Part shown: positions 42,318 to 50,967 of the stretch, one piece after another
Numbering within the stretch: position 1 is the stretch's first letter
Layout of the letters: the number at the start of each line of letters is the position of its first letter
From: JASSUD01 sp031963045
Lineage (GTDB): Bacteria; Pseudomonadota; Gammaproteobacteria; Burkholderiales; Burkholderiaceae
DNA length: 64,000 nucleotides
Direction: 5' to 3'
Assembly (NCBI GenBank): GCA_031963045.1
Contig: JASSUK010000025.1
Location: forward strand, 124,001 to 188,000
Position numbers and translations under genes: made by a program
The notes under the pieces: generated by a model
Told to the model about the DNA's origin: nothing
Database searches by the model: none
What the model saw: only the letters and a program-made list of their open reading frames with translations

Positions 42318-43181
42318 TTGAGCATACCTATAAGGACTGTAGAGGTCCCCGCAGACTTGGCAGCGCAAAATACTTTGCCCTGGCGGGTCGAAACGCTCAA
42401 CTTCGATGCTATTGACCTTGAGCTTGCAGCAGCGGATGAAGATTTAATGCTGCTGCTGTGCGCCTGCTCTTTTATTGAGAGCGGATCGGATCTATACACT
42501 ACCAATTTAGTCCAGTTTTTCAAAGGCGATACAGAAATCTGCCAGTGGCTCACCGAGCACTGGGAACCTGAAGAGTTGCAACATGGTCGTTCATTGCGTG
42601 CTTATATCGAACGCGTATGGCCGGATTTTGAATGGGAAGTAGCATTTAATCGTTTCTTTAAAGAATACTCAAAAATCTGCTCGATTGAAGAATATGAAAA
42701 AACGCGCACCTTAGAGATGGTGGCCCGCTGTGTGGTAGAAACCGGCACCGCTACGCTATACCGAGCTATTCGTGATGCATGTAATGAGCCTGTTTTAAAG
42801 GAGCTCACCGACCATATTCGCAATGATGAGGTTCGGCATTACAAATACTTTTTACGATATTTCAATAAAAATCAAAAAATAGAGCGCAAAGGGCGTTTTT
42901 CTATATTAGGGGCCTTAATTCGCCGAGTATTAGAGCTACGTAATGACGATGCAGAAATCGCACTACGACACGCATTCAAAAGCCGTTATATAGGAAACAG
43001 AAAACCTCCCGCAGGAGGCTTAAAGCATGTTAGTAAGCGAGTAAATCGTATCGTGCGCCGTAATTTATCCGCGGATATGTGTATTAAGATGTTACTCAAA
43101 CCTTTGGCGCTTCCTCAGCGTGTATATAAAGGAATTCATTATCCGTTAGCGAAGTTTACGCAGCACCTGCTATTTCGTTAG
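42318..43181 (+). CDS. Ferritin-like diiron-type protein
   Basis: Predominantly helical protein of 287 aa whose middle part looks like a ferritin-like four-helix bundle with carboxylate-bridged diiron ligands. There is a Glu in CSFIESGSDLY, EExxH in WEPEELQHGRSL, a Glu in RCVVETGTATLYR and DExxH in HIRNDEVRHYKYF. Proteins of this type include acyl-desaturase-like and rubrerythrin-like oxidoreductases; the substrate here is unknown. The last 100 residues are basic. The frame has no ATG at its start: TTG at 42318 is preceded by AAGGGAGA, a strong ribosome binding site, so a TTG start is likely. Its 3' end overlaps the convergent OTU-like gene by 26 bases. Confidence 0.8.
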   Translation: MSIPIRTVEVPADLAAQNTLPWRVETLNFDAIDLELAAADEDLMLLLCACSFIESGSDLYTTNLVQFFKGDTEICQWLTEHWEPEELQHGRSLRAYIERVWPDFEWEVAFNRFFKEYSKICSIEEYEKTRTLEMVARCVVETGTATLYRAIRDACNEPVLKELTDHIRNDEVRHYKYFLRYFNKNQKIERKGRFSILGALIRRVLELRNDDAEIALRHAFKSRYIGNRKPPAGGLKHVSKRVNRIVRRNLSADMCIKMLLKPLALPQRVYKGIHYPLAKFTQHLLFR

Positions 43182-44367
43182 GAAGTCTACGCGTTGCTCC
43201 AATATCTTGAGGTTGTGCCGTGATCCTTTGGAAATTATGCAGAGGTTTTGGGTCCTCTGTATACATATTCAAGAAGTCATCAAGATTAAATTCATTCTGA
43301 TCCAGGCCATTTTGCAAAGGTGAGGTTGCAGAGGGATTAAAAAGTTCGCTATTTTTCGCCTGACTAGTGGCAACTATGCCAACAAAATGCTCATCTTTAT
43401 GCCATAAAACAATAGACTGCTTATCTTTTTGCTCGCTAGTTTCATTGGTGTGAATATTTACAGCCTCCATGAAGTTGAGTTGGCCCTCTATATTTTTATG
43501 GACGCTCAGGCATTTAATGCTTAAAGAAGGGGGGGTGATTCCAAAATCAACTTTAAATTGCTTCTGTATAAGAGGTAGAAGGTCTGCAAGATTATCCGTA
43601 TCCAACATTTTATTTTTCAACGCTGGATGGCTTGTATCGAAAGCTTCGCGAATTTTCTCTACAAACCTTTGTGTTCCAATCGATACTCCCTCTCCTTGTT
43701 TGCCATCATTGATCATTTGTTGAACAATCGAATAAATCAGGCAATTATTGCCTGATTGATGGGTGATTTCTCCTGATTCTTTATTTTTGACAGCGCTGTC
43801 AATGATTTGAATTCCATTGCTAGATAAATATGTTTCAACGCTAGCATTTATTTGTCTACTTATTTCTTTTTTATCTCTTGGAGTACCAGGAGCAGGAGCA
43901 AAAGATTCCGTACCAAAAGTAGCTAAAAATTCTTGCGATTCGTTCTGTGTCTTAGATAGAGAAGAGATAAGATTCGCATGGGTAAATTCTTGCAATTCGC
44001 GCTGCTCGCTTGAAACTGGGCGCAGCATACTTTTTTGTAATACTTCTTGTAAAACTGCGTTATCCGCTGCCTCAAGCTCTTTGTCTATTTCAGTCAGAGT
44101 GGTGGCACCACTCTTTTCTAGTTTTCTCAATGCTTGAATTTGTTGCTCGCTAGCAAAATCTTCCAATTTCCATGTTTTTCTTGAGCCAGCAATAGGAGCT
44201 TTATGTTTTGGAGGATTGGTTTGCGAATTGCTCTGTGCTCCTACTGGGAGCGCTGGTGTAGCAGCCGTATGAGCTGTTTTGCTCCCTCGCTGTGGTCTAT
44301 TCGGATTTCTAGGCGGGCGTATAAAACCCTGAATAGATGTATTGTTATTGTCTATAGACGATGTCAT
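43156..44367 (-). CDS. OTU-like cysteine protease candidate, effector candidate
   Basis: A 403-aa protein. The N-terminal 60 residues are Pro/Asn/Thr-rich and likely disordered. Residues 70-180 are helical and charged. The C-terminal part contains SGNNCLIYSIVQQMIND (Cys209), resembling the DGNCLF/YA loop of OTU deubiquitinases. About 115 residues on comes SIVLWHKDEHFVGIV (His327), in the position of the catalytic His strand. OTU-like proteases in intracellular bacteria remove ubiquitin in the host. The match is by eye and the similarity is weak, so another papain-fold or unknown enzyme is possible. The ATG at 44367 has AGAGG six bases upstream; the frame opens with a TTG at 44508, which has no ribosome binding site. 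Confidence 0.7.
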   Translation of the reverse strand: MTSSIDNNNTSIQGFIRPPRNPNRPQRGSKTAHTAATPALPVGAQSNSQTNPPKHKAPIAGSRKTWKLEDFASEQQIQALRKLEKSGATTLTEIDKELEAADNAVLQEVLQKSMLRPVSSEQRELQEFTHANLISSLSKTQNESQEFLATFGTESFAPAPGTPRDKKEISRQINASVETYLSSNGIQIIDSAVKNKESGEITHQSGNNCLIYSIVQQMINDGKQGEGVSIGTQRFVEKIREAFDTSHPALKNKMLDTDNLADLLPLIQKQFKVDFGITPPSLSIKCLSVHKNIEGQLNFMEAVNIHTNETSEQKDKQSIVLWHKDEHFVGIVATSQAKNSELFNPSATSPLQNGLDQNEFNLDDFLNMYTEDPKPLHNFQRITAQPQDIGATRRLPNEIAGAA

Positions 44368-44592
44368 ATATGCCTCTTTCGAATACGCGGCTGGATGCAA
44401 TATGCTTGATAACCAGTCTTCAGCCAGGTTACTTTCATGGAGTTTATGCGGTAAGCTTTCCAGGATTTCGCTATCTGCTTCCTTGATTGAAGAGGTACTT
44501 ATAAACAAGAATAGGCTTTTGCATACATCTCATACGATGTAATGCGAAATCCCGTTATATAAAACGAAGCTAATAAATTCTATTCCACCATA

Positions 44593-44647
44593 CCCATTTA
44601 TCCCCTAGCAGCGCTGCCTGCAGTCCTGTTTTATGCTCTCAGGCAGC
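44593..44647 (+). promoter_or_regulatory. Possible heat-shock -10 box and leader hairpin upstream of clpB
   Basis: CCCATTTA at 44593-44600 fits the sigma-32 -10 consensus CCCATNT, but I cannot find a good CTTGAA -35 box at the right distance. Just downstream, GCTGCCTG (44613-44620) pairs perfectly with CAGGCAGC (44640-44647) around a 19-base loop. The hairpin lies about 30 bases before the clpB ATG and would be near the 5' end of the message. The 309-bp gap from the OTU-like gene otherwise shows nothing. Confidence 0.35.
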
Positions 44648-44676
44648 CTCTTTGGTTATTCGTAACGAGATCTGCT

Positions 44677-47265
44677 ATGCGAACCGACAAATTCACCACC
44701 CCCCTTCAAGAAGCCCTAGCTGCAGCGCAAAGTTTAGCGGTTGGAAAAGATCATCAGTACATTGAGCCTTTGCATGTATTAAGTGCACTACTTAGCGCGC
44801 CTGCTGGTGCTGCCCAGGCGCTTTTATCGCGTGCTGGCGTGCATGTGCCTACCCTACAAGCTGCATTGGCTGAGGCATTGGAAAAATTACCTACAGTGGA
44901 AGGGCATGCGGGCAATGTGCAGGTGAGTCGTGAGCTTGCTGCTTTGTTTAACCAAGCAGATAAGGCTGCTCAACAGGCCGGGGATAGTTATATTGCTAGC
45001 GAGATGTTTTTGCTGGCACTCTCGGAAGACTCAGGAAAAGCGGGCATGCTTGCTCGGGAACACGGCTTGAGGCGCAAAGGCTTGGAAGCAGCAATACAAG
45101 CGGTGCGCGGAGGGCAGGTGGTGCAAGATGCAGATGCAGAAAACCAGCGAGAAGCGCTAAAAAAATACACCATAGATGTGACTGAACAAGCAGAATTGGG
45201 CAAAGTAGACCCGGTTATTGGGCGAGACGATGAAATTCGCCGCACGATTCAAATTTTGCAGCGGCGCACTAAAAATAACCCTGTTTTAATAGGCGAGCCA
45301 GGGGTAGGTAAAACAGCGATTGTGGAAGGGCTAGCTACGCGTATCGTGCAAGGCGAAGTACCAGAAAGCCTTAAAAATAAGCGTCTGCTCTCTTTAGATA
45401 TGGCCGCTTTACTGGCTGGGGCAAAATATAGAGGCGAGTTTGAAGAACGTCTTAAAGCCGTGCTCAACGATCTAGCCAAAACGAATGGGCAAACCATTCT
45501 GTTTATCGATGAACTGCATACGATGGTAGGCGCGGGTAAGGCAGAAGGAGCTATGGATGCAGGCAATATGCTCAAACCTGCGCTTGCGCGTGGTGAGCTG
45601 CACTGTATTGGCGCTACTACGCTGGATGAGTATCGGAAGTATCTGGAAAAAGATGCCGCGCTTGAGCGCCGTTTTCAAAAGGTACTGGTGGATGAGCCCT
45701 CTGTGGAGGCCACCATTGCGATTTTGCGCGGTCTGAAAGAAAAATATGAGCTACACCATGGTGTAGAAATTACAGACCCCGCCATTGTCGCAGCAGCTGA
45801 ACTCTCTTATCGCTATATCACCGACCGGTTTTTGCCAGACAAAGCGATCGATCTTATCGATGAAGCGGCTGCCAAAATAAAAATGGAAATTGATTCCAAG
45901 CCGGAGCTTATGGATAAGCTAGACCGGCGGTTGATTCAGCTCAAAATTGAGCGTGAAGCGGTCAAAAAAGAAAAAGATGAAGCCTCTCAAAAGCGTTTAT
46001 CGCTTATTGAACAAGAAATTGATCGTTTGAGCAAAGAATATGCGGATCTAGAAGAAATTTGGTTAGCTGAAAAATCAGCTGTTCAAGGAAGTGCCTTACT
46101 GAAAGAAGAAATCGAGCGGGTGCGAGCACGTATTGCGACCCTGCAACGTGAAGGGCGACTTGATAAGGTTGCCGAATTGCAATACGGTACCTTACCAGGG
46201 TTAGAAGCGCAGCTTAGCCAAGCCACAAACGCAGAAGAAAACCAGGTTCGAGATAAAACGCATCTCCAACTCTTACGCACAGAAGTAGGAGCAGAAGAAA
46301 TTGCTGAGATTGTGTCCAGAGCAACGGGTATTCCTGTTTCTCGGATGATGCAAGGTGAGCGTGAGAAACTCCTCCATATGGAAGCTAAACTGCACGAACG
46401 AGTCGTTGGGCAAGAGGAAGCAATTCAGGCCGTATCGAATGCGATTCGCCGTTCGCGTGCAGGTTTAGCAGACCCCAGCCGACCTTATGGTTCTTTTCTG
46501 TTTTTGGGGCCCACGGGCGTAGGTAAAACCGAGTTGTGTAAAGCGCTAGCGGCGTTTTTGTTCGATAGTGAAAACCATTTAATTCGCATAGATATGAGCG
46601 AATTTATGGAAAAACACAGCGTTGCACGCTTAATTGGCGCGCCTCCAGGATATGTGGGGTATGAGGAAGGCGGCTATTTAACGGAAGCAGTACGCCGTAA
46701 GCCTTACAGCGTTATTTTGCTGGACGAAATTGAAAAAGCCCATCCGGATGTTTTTAATGTACTGTTGCAGGTATTAGATGATGGCCGCATGACTGACGGG
46801 CAAGGCCGCACCGTTGATTTTAAAAATTGCGTCATCGTAATGACTTCTAATTTAGCCTCTGGGCGTATTCAAGCCATGGTAGGGGAGACACAAAAAGCCA
46901 TTCAAGAAGCAGTGTGGGAAGACCTCAAACAATATTTCAAGCCGGAGTTCTTAAACCGAATCGATGAGGTAGTAGTTTTCCATGGTCTTGGTACCGAGCA
47001 TATTGCATCGATCGCCAGCCTGCAGATCAACGCACTCAAAGCGCGTGTGGCGAAATTGGAGATAGGACTGGACTGCTCACCAGCCGCTTTAAAACAGATT
47101 AGTGAAGTAGGATACGACCCCTTATTTGGTGCTCGCCCACTCAAACGAGCCATCCAACAAGAAATTGAAAACCCACTAGCCAGCGCCATTCTGTCAGGAC
47201 AATTCAGCGCCAAAGAAACGATACACATCGACTATAGACAAGGACAATGGGTTTTTGAAAAATAA
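44677..47265 (+). CDS. clpB: Disaggregase ClpB
   Basis: Hexameric AAA+ chaperone that rescues aggregated proteins together with DnaK. The order is N-domain (1-145), first AAA module with GEPGVGKTAIVEGLA and TILFIDELHTMVGAG, the coiled-coil M-domain (about 410-525, LMDKLDRRLIQLKIEREAVKK), and second AAA module with FLGPTGVGKTELCKALA, VILLDEIEKAHPDVFN and the sensor FLNRIDEVVVFHGL. The C-terminal D2 small domain ends near residue 860. The length of 862 aa is normal. It converges with the DEAD-box helicase. Regulation by heat shock is expected for the family; the upstream signs are weak. Confidence 0.97.
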   Translation: MRTDKFTTPLQEALAAAQSLAVGKDHQYIEPLHVLSALLSAPAGAAQALLSRAGVHVPTLQAALAEALEKLPTVEGHAGNVQVSRELAALFNQADKAAQQAGDSYIASEMFLLALSEDSGKAGMLAREHGLRRKGLEAAIQAVRGGQVVQDADAENQREALKKYTIDVTEQAELGKVDPVIGRDDEIRRTIQILQRRTKNNPVLIGEPGVGKTAIVEGLATRIVQGEVPESLKNKRLLSLDMAALLAGAKYRGEFEERLKAVLNDLAKTNGQTILFIDELHTMVGAGKAEGAMDAGNMLKPALARGELHCIGATTLDEYRKYLEKDAALERRFQKVLVDEPSVEATIAILRGLKEKYELHHGVEITDPAIVAAAELSYRYITDRFLPDKAIDLIDEAAAKIKMEIDSKPELMDKLDRRLIQLKIEREAVKKEKDEASQKRLSLIEQEIDRLSKEYADLEEIWLAEKSAVQGSALLKEEIERVRARIATLQREGRLDKVAELQYGTLPGLEAQLSQATNAEENQVRDKTHLQLLRTEVGAEEIAEIVSRATGIPVSRMMQGEREKLLHMEAKLHERVVGQEEAIQAVSNAIRRSRAGLADPSRPYGSFLFLGPTGVGKTELCKALAAFLFDSENHLIRIDMSEFMEKHSVARLIGAPPGYVGYEEGGYLTEAVRRKPYSVILLDEIEKAHPDVFNVLLQVLDDGRMTDGQGRTVDFKNCVIVMTSNLASGRIQAMVGETQKAIQEAVWEDLKQYFKPEFLNRIDEVVVFHGLGTEHIASIASLQINALKARVAKLEIGLDCSPAALKQISEVGYDPLFGARPLKRAIQQEIENPLASAILSGQFSAKETIHIDYRQGQWVFEK

Positions 47266-47266
47266 G

Positions 47267-47308
47267 GCAAGTTGGGGTGAGCTACGTTCTCAAACTCACA
47301 CCACCAAC
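47267..47308. repeat. Family B-related short repeat
   Basis: AAGTTGGGGTGAGCTACGTT ... CACACCACCAACTT, a short inverted repeat with family B-like arms immediately after the clpB stop codon. It may act as its 3' structure. Confidence 0.5.
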
Positions 47309-47350
47309 TTGTAACCATCGTTCTTGATACACATATGTAAATTTTAGAAC

Positions 47351-47450
47351 GGTAGGTTGGTGGTGAGGCACGAACCCCAACATGCATACCACCGACGTGT
47401 AATCATCGCTTTTGAAATCCATACACAGATTTCAAAAAGGCATCGGTCTA
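47351..47450. repeat. Family B repeat, left part
   Basis: GGTAGGTTGGTGGTGAGGCACGAACCCC followed by a diverged interior (CATACCACCGACGTG, ATTTCAAAAAGGCATCGG). The right arm is missing. It sits between clpB and the helicase, next to a true bidirectional terminator. Confidence 0.7.
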
Positions 47451-47480
47451 CATGTGTGATCAGCCTCACAACCAAGCACA

Positions 47481-47521
47481 AAAAAATAGCCGCAGACAAT
47501 AAAGTCTGCGGCTATTTTTTT
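47481..47521. terminator. Bidirectional intrinsic terminator
   Basis: AAAAAA, then TAGCCGCAGAC (47487-47497), loop AATAAA, GTCTGCGGCTA (47504-47514) and TTTTTTT. An 11-bp perfect stem flanked by A- and T-runs works on both strands, so it would end both clpB and the convergent DEAD-box helicase. It is the clearest intrinsic terminator in the window. Confidence 0.9.
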
Positions 47522-47549
47522 GAAGCTCTAGCTCAAGTAAGTAAGCAAT

Positions 47550-49355
47550 TTACCGTCCGTGAGAAGAGTTTCCTGTATTGCGGCCACCACTGAATGGGGA
47601 ATTGCTTCTGCTTGCGAAGGAACCACCGGTGTTACTACGGCCACGGTATCCACCGCCACCGCCTTCTGGTCGAGCGCCTGCGCCTTCACTGCGATATCCA
47701 CCGCCGCTATTGCCACCGCCGAATCCACCACGGTATCCACCGCCACCGCCTTCTGGTCGAGCGCCTGCGCCTTCACTGCGATATCCACCGCCGCTATTGC
47801 CGCCGCCAAATCCACCACGGTATCCGCCGCCACCGCCTTCTGGTCGAGCGCCTGCGCCTTCGCTGCGATATCCACCGCCTTCTGGTCGCGCTCTTGCACC
47901 TTCGCTGCGATATCCACCGCCGCTGCTATTTGGCCTGCCACCGTATCCACCGCCACCACCGGAGCGTCCACGACCACCGCCGCCGCCACCGCCACCGCCA
48001 CCGCGAGAGAAGGAGCTTGGGGAAGGTTTGCGCTGGGGTTCGAAGCCTGCAACCACACTAATAGGTAAGGGCTGACGTGTGAACTGCTCAATACGGCGGA
48101 CCATTTTCATTTCAGCGTGGTGTACGAGACTCACTGCGGTGCCTGTACGACCTGCGCGGCCAGTACGTCCAATGCGGTGTACATAGTCTTCGGCAAATTT
48201 GGGTAAATCGTAATTAAATACATGGGTGATATTAGGTACATCGATTCCGCGTGCCGCCACATCGGTTGCGACCAAAACGCGTACGCGTTGATCACGCAGT
48301 GCTTTGAGCGTGCGGGTACGGGCGCTTTGAGGAAGATCCCCATGTAACGGAGCTGAAACAAAACCCGCATCGCAGAGGCGATCAGATAATTCACTCGCAC
48401 TATTTTTAGTAGCGGTAAAAATAACCGCTTGATTCAGCGTGTCATCAGCAAGCAGATGCATCAAAAGGCGATCTTTGTGTGTGCGATCATCCACCCAGTG
48501 AATAGATTGCGTGATATTGGCCTTTTGCTCAGGACGATGGGTAATTTCAATATGCTCAGGATCTTTGAGTAAACGTTGTGTCAGCGCGCTAATACGTCGA
48601 TCAATAGTGGCTGAGAACAGCAAAGTTTGACGTGTAGCGGGCGTTGCTGCAACGATGGTCTCAATATCATCGATAAAGCCCATATCGAGCATACGATCGG
48701 CTTCATCGAGTACCAGCATAGAGAGCGCTGAAAAATCAATACGTCCACGCTCTAGATGGTCGATTAAGCGGCCTGGCGTCGCAACTACAATTTCAGGTTG
48801 CTCAGAGAGCATGTCTAATTGGCTACGATATGGTACACCGCCGAGAACGCTGACGGTTTTCAGACGTTTGAGGTAGCTGCCGTACGTTTTTGCAGCTGTG
48901 GTTACCTGCATTGCTAGCTCACGTGTAGGCGTCAATACCAGTAGAGCAGGACGTGCTGGCTGGGATTGAGGACGGCGTCCACGGGCATTGCGATCGTTGT
49001 TACCTCCACGTTGTGGAGTAGCAGGTGTGTTGCTTTGCGCTTGAAGTTGCGCAAAACGCTCAATGGCGGGCAGCATAAAGGCGGCTGTTTTGCCTGAGCC
49101 TGTAGGGCTGGATACCACTAGATCACGACCGGCTAACGCAGCGGGAATAGCGCGCTGTTGCACAGGAGTGGGATGTGTGTAACCGGAGGCAGTAAGGGTG
49201 CGTACGATAGCCTCGCATAAACCTAAATCAACAAAAGTAGGTCCGGTAGGCGCTGCTTTTACTGCTGGTGTGCTATCGATTTGTGTAGAGGCTGGGGCTG
49301 GAGTAGAAGAGTCATTTTGCTGATCTAACTCGGCTTGAAAAACGCTGGAAGTCAT
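47550..49355 (-). CDS. rhlE: DEAD-box RNA helicase, RhlE-like, with RGG-rich tail
   Basis: ATP-dependent RNA helicase. The core shows the Q motif GYTHPTPVQQRAIP, motif I SPTGSGKTAAF, LVLTPTRELAMQV, TPGRLIDHLERG, motif II VLDEADRML, motif III FSATID, ARGIDVPNITHVFNYDLP and HRIGRTGRAGRTG. The tail (about 445-601) is Gly/Arg-rich and made largely of a 29-residue repeat (GGGYRSEGAGARPEGGGGGY then RGGFGGGNS) present two full times plus partial units. RGG tails bind RNA and promote phase separation. Antisense frames over this GC-rich stretch are artefacts. A strong terminator follows. Burkholderia RhlE homologues also have Gly/Arg-rich tails, so the tail itself is not unusual, but its near-identical tandem DNA repeats are. 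Confidence 0.95.
   Translation of the reverse strand: MTSSVFQAELDQQNDSSTPAPASTQIDSTPAVKAAPTGPTFVDLGLCEAIVRTLTASGYTHPTPVQQRAIPAALAGRDLVVSSPTGSGKTAAFMLPAIERFAQLQAQSNTPATPQRGGNNDRNARGRRPQSQPARPALLVLTPTRELAMQVTTAAKTYGSYLKRLKTVSVLGGVPYRSQLDMLSEQPEIVVATPGRLIDHLERGRIDFSALSMLVLDEADRMLDMGFIDDIETIVAATPATRQTLLFSATIDRRISALTQRLLKDPEHIEITHRPEQKANITQSIHWVDDRTHKDRLLMHLLADDTLNQAVIFTATKNSASELSDRLCDAGFVSAPLHGDLPQSARTRTLKALRDQRVRVLVATDVAARGIDVPNITHVFNYDLPKFAEDYVHRIGRTGRAGRTGTAVSLVHHAEMKMVRRIEQFTRQPLPISVVAGFEPQRKPSPSSFSRGGGGGGGGGGRGRSGGGGGYGGRPNSSGGGYRSEGARARPEGGGYRSEGAGARPEGGGGGYRGGFGGGNSGGGYRSEGAGARPEGGGGGYRGGFGGGNSGGGYRSEGAGARPEGGGGGYRGRSNTGGSFASRSNSPFSGGRNTGNSSHGR
47639..47935. repeat. 87-bp tandem repeats in the helicase tail
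   Basis: A unit of 87 bp (starting near CCACGGTATCCACCGCCACC) is repeated about three times with only a few base changes, in frame, encoding the 29-residue Gly/Arg repeats. A shorter unit (about 45 bp) containing GGGYRSEGARARPE follows. The near-identity implies recent duplication and possible copy-number variation between strains. Confidence 0.85.
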
Positions 49356-49884
49356 TGAGTAGAGGTCCCGGGGAAATTAAAAACTATTTAGAAAAATGCG
49401 CGAGCATCCATCTTCAGCCCCCGGTCATCGAATAATCGCGCAATACAAAGCCACATATAGCGGTGTGCTGCGCACCATCGGGAAAGGGGGAATCGCCTGG
49501 CTTTTCTGCAGAAAGAGGATTCTTATAAAAGGCAGAAAAACCCTTCTACGCAAAAATAGGAAGGGAATTAAAAAGCGCGTAGAAAAAAGCTGTGCCAAAA
49601 GAAGTAGGGTCTTGGATGAGCTAAAAGCCCATTGGGAAAACTTCGGGAGGAGGAACAGCTCTAAGGTGGACTGAAATCACGCCACATCGATATAAGGACG
49701 ACGCAAAAAGAAGTGCCGACTAGAAACCGAAGGGCGGATTGTAACGGTATTTACGCTAAGAAGCTTGTTTTATTTAGGGAATAGGCTGTGAAATGTTATG
49801 AGTGATGATGTACAGAGGTTTACACTCTGGTTTTTGCGAGCAGATCCCAGCCTTATATCTTTAAACCTCATACCTTTGCGATAG
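49356..49884. other. Long intergenic region, no gene recognised
   Basis: About 530 bases between the helicase and tsaB (divergent genes), followed by a family B repeat at 49885. A Lys/Arg-rich frame of 92 codons runs from 49396 on the plus strand, but it has no ribosome binding site, resembles no protein and has a biased composition, so I do not call it. The helicase could have a long leader here, as DEAD-box helicase genes often do. Confidence 0.4.
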
Positions 49885-50020
49885 GGTAGGTTGGTGGTGA
49901 CGAAGGAACCCCAACATGCGCACCACTGACTTTTAATCTTCGTCTTAGACTGTTTGTAAGCAGGTCTTCAGGGAGATCGTGTCCTGCATGTTGGGGTTCC
50001 TTCGTCACCACCAACCTACC
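49885..50020. repeat. Family B palindromic repeat, copy 10
   Basis: A complete copy, with both arms nearly perfect, between the divergent helicase and tsaB. It is about 70 bases upstream of the tsaB ATG, so it may lie within the tsaB leader or promoter region. Confidence 0.88.
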
Positions 50021-50090
50021 GCCCATTATTGTTTTTGGGGAGATTTTGAGTCTGGGTCTTTGATGCGTTTAATATTTCTAGCTGTTTTCT

Positions 50091-50801
50091 ATGACTTTAT
50101 CTTCTCCTACAGCGCTATTGGCGTTAGATACATCCAGTGAATATTGCTCTGTTGCCTTGGCGGTTGCATCTGCTGATTGCACTGCTTCTACGCAATTTTT
50201 CTCTAGACATGAATCGTTAGGTCCTCAATCGAGTGCGCGTATTTTGCCCGCAGTACAAGAAATTTTAGAGGAAGCAGGGTTGCCTTTATCCTCCTGCACG
50301 GCTTTGGCATTTGGTGTCGGTCCAGGTGCGTTTACCGGTTTGCGTACAGCGACGGCTGTGGTGCAGGGTTTGGGCTTTGGGTTGGGTTTGCCGGTGATTC
50401 CTGTCTGTACCTTAATGGCCTGTGCTCAGGCAGCACGGGCGCAGGATGGGACGATGCAGCGGGTGTTGGCAACCATCGATGCGCGTATGGATGAAGTGTA
50501 TTGGGGCGTGTTTGAATGGGAAGCTAACGAGGAGGTGTGGAAAGTAATAGTGCCGCCTAGTTTGAGTAAACCGGAAGACGTTCTTATACCCGCAACCCCC
50601 TTTGCATTAGTCGGCCGGGCTGTAGAAGTTTTTGGCCCGAGACTGCCTGCCTATGCAATGGCGCATAAAATAGATGTGAAGGCTCAAGCACAGGCTGTAG
50701 ACATCGCTACCTTGGCTTTGCAATTTTGGCGTTTAGGGCAATACGTATCAGCGGATCAAGCATTGCCTGTGTATGTGCGCAACCAAGTTGTAAAATCATA
50801 G
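50091..50801 (+). CDS. tsaB: tRNA threonylcarbamoyladenosine biosynthesis protein TsaB
   Basis: Partner of TsaD and TsaE in making t6A37 of ANN-decoding tRNAs; TsaB is an inactive ASKHA-fold paralogue of TsaD. The protein (236 aa) has LLALDTSSEYCSVALA at the start, RHESLGPQSSARILPAV, and ALAFGVGPGAFTGLRTATAVVQGLGFG in the core, then ATIDARMDEVYWG. The length is typical. In Burkholderia it is usually followed by rimI and a uracil-DNA glycosylase; here the next gene is hom, and the glycosylase lies at 17241. Confidence 0.94.
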   Translation: MTLSSPTALLALDTSSEYCSVALAVASADCTASTQFFSRHESLGPQSSARILPAVQEILEEAGLPLSSCTALAFGVGPGAFTGLRTATAVVQGLGFGLGLPVIPVCTLMACAQAARAQDGTMQRVLATIDARMDEVYWGVFEWEANEEVWKVIVPPSLSKPEDVLIPATPFALVGRAVEVFGPRLPAYAMAHKIDVKAQAQAVDIATLALQFWRLGQYVSADQALPVYVRNQVVKS

Positions 50802-50967
50802 GATGTGTCTACCCTTACAATTTTGTTATCCTCAGATAAGAGATACTTCGAGTCTATTGAAAATATACCCTCATCCTATTTAAAAATAGCCTCTGTAGAT
50901 TTGCATAAACAACATCTCGAATTTTTGAATATTATTCGCCTCTTTACCTTCTCAGAAAATTTCCCTT

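Noticed and set aside
47559..48075. Three long plus-strand frames of 155-169 codons opposite the helicase tail
   Set aside because: They are antisense shadows of the GC-rich Gly/Arg repeats. Their products are low-complexity Thr/Ala-, Pro- or Arg/His-rich strings with no family match and no ribosome binding site.
49396..49674. 92-codon plus-strand frame upstream of tsaB
   Set aside because: Lys/Arg-rich product, no ribosome binding site, no similarity to any protein I know. More likely untranslated sequence in the helicase leader region.
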